A stretch of DNA of 64,000 nucleotides from assembly GCA_022113835.1 (NCBI GenBank), contig JAILWY010000010.1, positions 9,323,001 to 9,387,000 on the forward strand, written 5' to 3'. Made by a program: the position numbers and the translations under genes. The notes beneath the pieces are model-generated. The model saw nothing but the letters and a program-made list of their open reading frames with translations, had not been told where the DNA came from and ran no database searches. The DNA is from Atopsyche davidsoni. Taxonomy: Eukaryota; Arthropoda; Insecta; Trichoptera; Hydrobiosidae. Position 1 is the stretch's first letter. Each line of letters begins with the position of its first letter. Below are positions 57,301 through 64,000 of this stretch, one piece after another.

Positions 57301-60300
57301 AGTTATGAGCAATTCAATTACTATTAATTTTTCGTTTTACTTATGAAGCTATTTAATTCAATATATTTGCAAAAAACATTTTAAATATTAAAATATTATT
57401 AAATGTGTTTAATTCAAAACTATTTTAATTTAACGAGTTTGAAGTCTATATTTCTCTTTTTTAAGGAAAATAGATTTAAACTTTATCAATCAAGGTTTTA
57501 TAGTTTGAAGTTGTGAATTTTTATGGTATTTTTTTTATTAATATACAATTATTTATATTTATGAGACTTCTGCCAGTATAAGAACTATTTTATTTATACA
57601 TATTTGTACACAACGGTATTTTAAATATTTTATTTTATTTTTTATGTCTCAAAAATAATTTTATAAATACTTGGTTTTAATACAAAGTTTTCATAAGTAT
57701 ATCTGGTGATATTTGGGAGATTCCGATACTATTCTGCCAATCTCAAATGTATTTATGATCTTAAGTTTTATAGATAAATATAAGCAAAGAACTTTATTAC
57801 GACTGCACTCAAGGAGTTTATCTCTCTGAAATTTATCTACTATTTTAAAAGAAATTTTTTTTGTGTTAATGAAGCCGAATATTCTAATTGATGGTTTCGC
57901 TCAAGCTTAAATCCAATTTTAAGTAAAATGCTATGCTCGCAACTTGACCGCAGAGCATTAAAATTTTGATGATTTAATTACTTTTGAGTTTATAGAATCA
58001 AAATAGATAAGCAAAACAGAAATGAGTTGATAATATTAGCACAAAAAGCGTTTATTCGTGGAATTCGTTTTAATATCCAACTTAAATTAAGTTAAATAAT
58101 GAATTACTCATCGCGGGTAAGTCTCGCGGTTTCTGAAGTGAAGGCCACTCATCCACTTGTTTCCCAGAGTTCACCTGTTCCTCCCCCAAAGGTACAATAA
58201 CTCCATTAATAATTTAAATATGAAGAAGTACCTATCATAGAATCATTAATATGCATCCATTAATGCTTGGAAATCAGAATTCAAATAACCGTCTGTCTAC
58301 ACCCTTTCCACCAATGTTACTTTTTAAAAAATTCATGGTGTTGACAATTTTTCTTTGTAATTTCAATAAAACGTGGAATTTAATATTTTATTAAACCACT
58401 TTAAGTTTATAGATATAAATTCTAAAAATGGTGTTTTTGCGACATATCACGAAATATTCAAATCGTTAGTATCGTATTCATATCTCAAAAAAACCAGTTT
58501 ACTTTTTTAAAGAAATATTTTAGTTAAAAAATATTTGATATTGAAGTTATATGCTAAAAATAAATGGTTTTTTAAAATAAACAATAGTACGCATTACAAC
58601 TGCGTCTCTGTGTTTAGAATCAAAACGATTCAATCCATTCAATCAATCAATCAACCAATTCCAGCTCCGTCAAATAATTTTTAGCTCCACTAAAAATCTA
58701 CAGCTTTAATTCAATAGACACAATTGATTTAAATAAAACCTGTTAAATATAACTATTGACACTTTATTCAACCTATGATGTTTTGACTTTGCTGATATTC
58801 AAAGCGTAAATACTAATTATGGATTAAAGCATTGTTACATTTTCGTCGCATTTGAATTAGTACTAACTCTATTATAGATAACAACCTTTGAAATGGCGTT
58901 TTGCCAACCTCAGTTAGGCTATTTTTTGTTTAATTTTATATATTTTAATTTAAAAAAATAATCAACTAACGAATACATTAAATTTATCTATTTATTTAGT
59001 CTAATTGCTAAGTAATTTATTCTCAGACATTCTTCAGAAAGACCTTTAGATCTTATTCATAGTTATTACTTAAATCAGTAAAAATTATTCTGATTAAAAA
59101 TTTTATTTTAAATATATTTGTTGTATTATATATTATCTGCTTGGTAAAATCTAAAAGCATCCGTATATGATGAAAATGTGGATGACTATTTTTTTTATTT
59201 AAATATGGAAGCGTGGCATAGAAACTATAAGGTTTACTAAAAATCCATAAAATTTCCATCGTTTCATTCTTTCTTAAGTTATTAAACAGTTAGCTTATTT
59301 CAAATGTCTATTATTTTTTTTAAACAAAAAAAAAACTTTATTGTGGGGTGTTTTTGTCTTTGTCTGTCTATGTCTTTTTCATTGGTATTTTTTTTAGTAG
59401 ATAAGATGAAAAAATAAAATAACTAAGTATTTTACTGTGATATTAAAAATAAGCATCATGTCTAAAGACATTAAATAAAATATTATTTTATTCTATCGCT
59501 AAGATCCAAAATGTACCCAGGTTTTCGAAAAGTTCTAAATTTAATTTAATTAAAATAAAATGGAAACCAAGAGTCTAATCTTTTCATTTTGATATGTTTT
59601 TTTAACATAATACTTCAATAATTTTGAAAACTTATATGCCAAAAAATCAGAAGATACAGTTGCATATTACAACGATTGCGATAACTTATGTATCTTATAT
59701 TTTAAGCTTATTTGGATCTAAAAGAGAGAAGTTTTATGTCTTTTTAGAACGCATTAAAATATTGCAGTAAATAATGTGCGCTGATATTCAACGGTTCTTC
59801 TCTTAAAAGAAGCTTAAGCACATGAAATGTAGACAAACCTTAAAAAAATATAGCTTAACTCGACTTTTATTTGTATTAAAATCCTCGTTTACTTTCCAAT
59901 CTTTTGAGAAAAAGTATAAATGAATTAATTAAAAAGGCGGACTATTTTCGGATTGGTGAAATTACTACACGCCAGCCTTCATAAAGAGCGAACGAGGAGG
60001 AAATGTTAACAGGGAGCCTTTCACGTCGAGTGCTCGGAGCGGGGAGCTTTGCATCAGCATGCTAAGCCAAGCGCACACATTTCAGCACTGCACACAGCCG
60101 CGGTCATTGCAGGCTGTGCACCCTAAATCTTACACGGAGTGCCTAAAGAGTATAACGCTACTAGATTTTTGAATTTAAAATATTTAGCCGTAAAAATTTC
60201 CAGAAACCGAAACAGACTCAATTTGCAAATGTGTAATCGTCCGTTATTTTTAGTCGTAAAACAGTTTTTCTCCTATCATTCTGGCTATTTTAACATTTAA

Positions 60301-62436
60301 TCGTGGAAACACGACAAACTGTCGGCGAATCGAGAAATATTAGTTACGGACTATGCATTAAGTAAATATGCTTAACAAAATTCAACGTTTGCCTTATAAG
60401 TTCCACCGAGAGCTAATTTCTTACAGAAAAAAAAATAATTTGCAAGCTCTTAATGTGCAGATAGAATCATATAGTGAGTTGGATTTTTTCCATCTAAATA
60501 TTTTTTGGTAGAAACCAGTACGGATTATAAATGTATGTTTCACGAATGAACACCATAAGATATGTTAATTTATTTGAAATATTTGTTAAAATCACCTCAC
60601 TAACATTAAAAATTTAAATAATATAAAAATATTTTATCTATGCCGAATTAAAAAATATACATGTGAAAATTATATATAAAAAATAATTCATTTAAACTTA
60701 ATAAACTTAAGTGTTCAAGGTTTTATTTCTCATAAAACGATGGCGAACTGGAAAAAAAGTAATTGTTATTATTTTTTTTTTCTATTTCATATAATGCACA
60801 ATAAAAGTGGAATATTAAGTAAGACGTTAAACCGTTATACACGATGCTTTATTATATTTTTACGAGCTGTAATGAGCAAGGCAATTTGCAAAATTAAGAT
60901 CACTTTGCTTAAAATATCGTTGACCCAGATTAAAAATTAGTTTTTTAAGATCGAATATCGAACCAAGTGACTTGGAATACAGGTTTAGTGAATTTATCCA
61001 TTAAATGGCTTACGATGCAAAACTTCACATCATGTATTAAAATTAAAAAAATATTCATTTTATTTATTCTACTTAAAATTTCCAAATCACGTTTCTTAGA
61101 ATATTAAAAGGAAATTTATTTGCTGTTATAACAAATACTTGAAGTATTTAATAGTGGATTTAGAAAATCAAAGAGTCAAATATATTATCAGAAATTATTT
61201 AAAAAATATATATAAGTATATCGATAAAAACCGAACATAGCATAACAAAAATTAACAATTTTTTGGTGAAATAGCGTTTAAAATATGCGTTGAAAAATGT
61301 AAGTTAATGCATATGATATCTAACGATTAAAAATAGAAGTTCTATTATTTTATTAGACACGTAGTCCCGAAATCATTATTTGCATGAATAATATCTAGAA
61401 AAATATAAATTGTATTTTTTTTTTAATTATTATACTAAATTTAAAATTTTTAAAGTCCTATTTTGGCGAACCAACGTCTACTTCGTGGTCAACATTATGC
61501 AAATCTCGCAGACCTGATTCTTTCTGCCGAGGTACTGTCTTTGTTCCAGAATAAATTATTCGATCAGAACAAAGGCTTTCTAAGCCTAAAGCAAAGAGAC
61601 TTAACTAAGATAAGTCCTAACCAACATTAGCCCCTGTGTTCCCAGTGCATTTATATCATATGTAAAAATATATTTTATCTATGTGAGCTCATATTTAATA
61701 TTTTACTTATTTTAAAGTAAAATTGTTAAACTCCTAATAACAAAACGTAAAATAATGAATGTATCACTGCTAATTCAATAACAATTAAAATCTTCAATTC
61801 AAATATATATATTTTATTTATTATTTGCTAGTATTAAGATATATTTTCAATGACTGAAATAACTATTATGAATTCTTGCACCTATTTTATTTCAAATAAT
61901 ATTGAATCCACGCACAGTTACAAATTGTCAGTAAAAAAACTATCTTTACTTTTTCGTGGAACTTTATAAAATACATCTAAGCAAACTCTTTAGGGCTTTA
62001 AGCAAATAAAGCTGAGCGTCCAAATTTTACGTTTAAAGTTTATTTTATCCGGGACGCTGAAACCTTTTTGAGGCTATTCGTTTCTAATGTATGCAATAAA
62101 TACGTACAAAGTTCGACTCGACGAAGCCACTATGCCCGTGCCTCAAGCTGGATGAATAAAAAAGACAAAACGCGCTTTTGTTACATTCAATAAATAACCT
62201 TATTTTAGGCTGTGGGATAATCGGTGTGGAATATTCATTTATAACTTGAACAAAAATGAAACATTTAAACTAATAGCTGTCGAAAAAATTAATTTATAAT
62301 CCTATTGTATTAGTTATTAAGTGCTAAAAAATACCAAAATGTCGATCAAACGAAATCAAAAAAATAAGTTTTATTAACTTACTAAAACGTGTGTAAAGAT
62401 TGGTTTTATTATTGAAAATATATCAACTATGGATTT
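57301..62436. other. AT-rich non-coding DNA with a richer patch near 60.0 kb
   Basis: No supportable gene. A 180-bp patch at 59965-60145 is GC-enriched, with TGCATCAGCATGCTAAGC and CACTGCACACAGCCGCGG. Another mixed patch at 61460-61640 contains an ATGCAAAT octamer at 61497-61504. (AATC)n-like repetition occurs at 58636-58660. These patches look like candidate regulatory elements only. Confidence 0.5.
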
Positions 62437-62578
62437 AGAAATTCAATATTTTTGACAGAGAGTACTTGTTGGAATTCCAATTTAATATTTTATATAAGTA
62501 AAATACTTGAGTGATTTTTCCACATGTTTGTTTTTATTGGAAACCGGTTTCGTCAACCATTTACGTTAACATTATCAA
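62437..62578 (-). repeat. TTTGATAATG-family repeat, inverted full-length copy
   Basis: Read on the minus strand it starts TTTGATAATGTTAACGTAAA at 62578 and runs through GGTTGACGAAACCGG, CCAATAAAAAC, ATGTGGAAAAATCACTCAAG and TTGGAATTCCAACAAGTACT to AATATTGAATTTC at about 62437. It is the same length and right end as the 12626 copy. Confidence 0.75.
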
Positions 62579-62583
62579 ACTGA

Positions 62584-62690
62584 GTGATAATTTATATGAT
62601 ATATGGCTTGGCAAAAGGCTGGATGAAAAGTTGGCGAAACCGGTCACCAATAAAAATTTATATGTGGATAAATCATTAAAGTAATTCATA
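62584..62690 (+). repeat. TTTGATAATG-family repeat, partial plus copy, head-to-head with the inverted one
   Basis: The conserved part begins AAGTTGGCGAAACCGGTCAC (62628) and continues CAATAAAAATTT, ATGTGGATAAATCA. Upstream of it GATAAT and a 30-bp unrelated insert separate it from the inverted copy. The pair is arranged head to head within 10 bp. Confidence 0.6.
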
Positions 62691-64000
62691 CTAACATAAA
62701 CGTTATAATTTTCTTCTGTTACTCATGCTGGCAAAACTATTCATGACATTAGGATGTAAATAAATTATTCAATATATTTATTGACTTTATACATAAATAT
62801 ATTTTGGGTCTAAAATAGGGTAATTAATTAACTCTTCTTGAAAATAATCTGACTTTTCTGGAAAGAGAAATGTTCGGCAATGCCATTATTCTTCCCGCTC
62901 TAAGGTCTACATTATCGCGGCGCACCAGTCGAGTCATTAATATCGATCGCCCAGCCACCTTTTACGTAAAACCAAACTATCCAAAGATTACTGCAAACTA
63001 CTGATAGTTACCCCCCGTGGTGGAACTAGGGTGAAACGAAAGCCTTTCTGTGAGTGGAATGTGTCTCAGTTACTCTTTTGTACATTTTTTATGAAAATTC
63101 AGAAACAATGTAAAAAATAATATGATTGTAGAATATTATACTCTTATTGAATTATATATTTAATTTAAGAAAAAATGTATTGTGAATAATAACGTACACC
63201 ATGTTTATTTGGTCTAATATATTTGCAAAAGATAAAATTCCAGACTTATTCCGCATATTTTAAACAATCGAGTTGTTTAAAACATCTACTTAAGTTAAAC
63301 GTCAAATGTTTTATTTTATTTATTTAATCCACAAACTTTTAAACGAAAAAATGAGGTTAAAATATAAAAAATCACATCGTATAAATAAAAGTAGTTCTTA
63401 AATTATTTTCATTATAGGTTAGTGTAACCTGATAAATGTTTTCCTCGATATGAATGCATGATTTGATGTTACAATTGTCTCTTCCGGCGCCATTTAAGGA
63501 TACATATTGCGAAAAAATTAATTTAAGAATGACTTCTTAAGTTTATGTATTATTTATAATAAAAATCAATGATTATTACTTTGGACATTGAAGCATGCTA
63601 ATGTTTAAATTTATATGTTTAAAAACTGAAAAATAAATTGATAAAACGAGTAAGCTGTATGACATATTTCATAAAAAGAGGAGCGTAAATATTAATATTA
63701 AGAAATGATTATTGTTATTTCAATTACTTTTTAACTTGATGCAATCGGATTTGCAAACATTCTTGGTTGACACCCTAAAGCTGGAAATTTAATTTGAAGT
63801 CATTTTAAAAATATGTATTTAAAATAAATTTTAAAATGAATTAACTAAATTGTAATGACGTTTTAAAATAATTTCCATTTGAGATACAAATTACCTTATC
63901 CCTTAAGATTTTTATAAATTTGCAAAGAGCACCCCGCTCCACTAATTTTTACTAGTACTTTTTAATTAATGTTTAAACTTCATTTCAAAGCATAATAATA
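62691..64000. other. AT-rich non-coding DNA with a richer patch at 62.87-63.07 kb
   Basis: The patch includes ATCGCGGCGCACCAGTCGAG, TTAATATCGATCGCCC and GTTACCCCCCGTGGTGGAAC. It has no frame worth noting. The rest is AT-rich to the window's end. Confidence 0.5.

Overview
The window looks like AT-rich, repeat-laden nuclear DNA of an arthropod, most likely an insect. The reasons are the overall AT bias with long (TA)n and (TG)n microsatellites, the lack of any long open reading frame or operon-like gene packing, remnants of eukaryotic transposons (a hAT-type MITE, a second MITE sitting inside TA repeats, LINE-like 3' ends with a (GAA)n-type tail, a Penelope-like GIY-YIG fragment), a tRNA-like Pol III unit, and small CpG-rich islands in an AT-rich sea. 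The order is not resolvable from sequence alone. I recognise no complete protein-coding gene. The window reads as intergenic or long-intron sequence.

Layout. 1-9 kb: AT-rich DNA with a patch of richer sequence (241-480), a perfect 39-bp-arm hairpin repeat (1379-1565) and a reverse-oriented LINE 3' end (1755-1815). 9-19.9 kb: a (TA)n tract, one copy of a 150-bp repeat beginning TTTGATAATG or similar, two GC-rich patches (14.1 and 14.6 kb) and another LINE-like end (16.25 kb). 19.9-23.4 kb: a hAT-like MITE carrying a 31-bp minisatellite, a 48-bp near-perfect palindrome, two large TA tracts, and a relative of the 1.4-kb hairpin repeat that holds a tRNA-like gene in its loop. 25.5-25.9 kb: a GC-rich island whose minus-strand frames have strongly coding-like third positions, flanked by a perfect GTAAGT donor and a G-quadruplex motif. 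30-32.1 kb: a MITE between TA repeats, a CpG island, a CRE-containing promoter-like segment and another minus-strand high-GC3 mini-frame. 38.25-38.54 kb: a fragment resembling the C-terminal part of a Penelope-like element. 41.7-42.4 kb: the oddest locus, with a TATA box in the loop of an inverted repeat, an initiator-like site 31 nt downstream, nine alternating 25-bp repeats and two homologous stem-loops 94 bp apart. 46.9-51.2 kb: GC-rich patches, one with a possible minus-strand terminal exon (47463-47593) and one with a 12-bp GC minisatellite. 51-64 kb: AT-rich DNA with three more loci of the TTTGATAATG repeat and a cluster of short GC hairpins at 55.87-55.97 kb.

The three best exon-like signals (25.6-25.9, 32.0-32.1 and 47.5 kb) all lie on the minus strand. 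This would suit one minus-strand gene with very long introns, but that is inference: the pieces were not joined by clear splice signals and no family was recognised.
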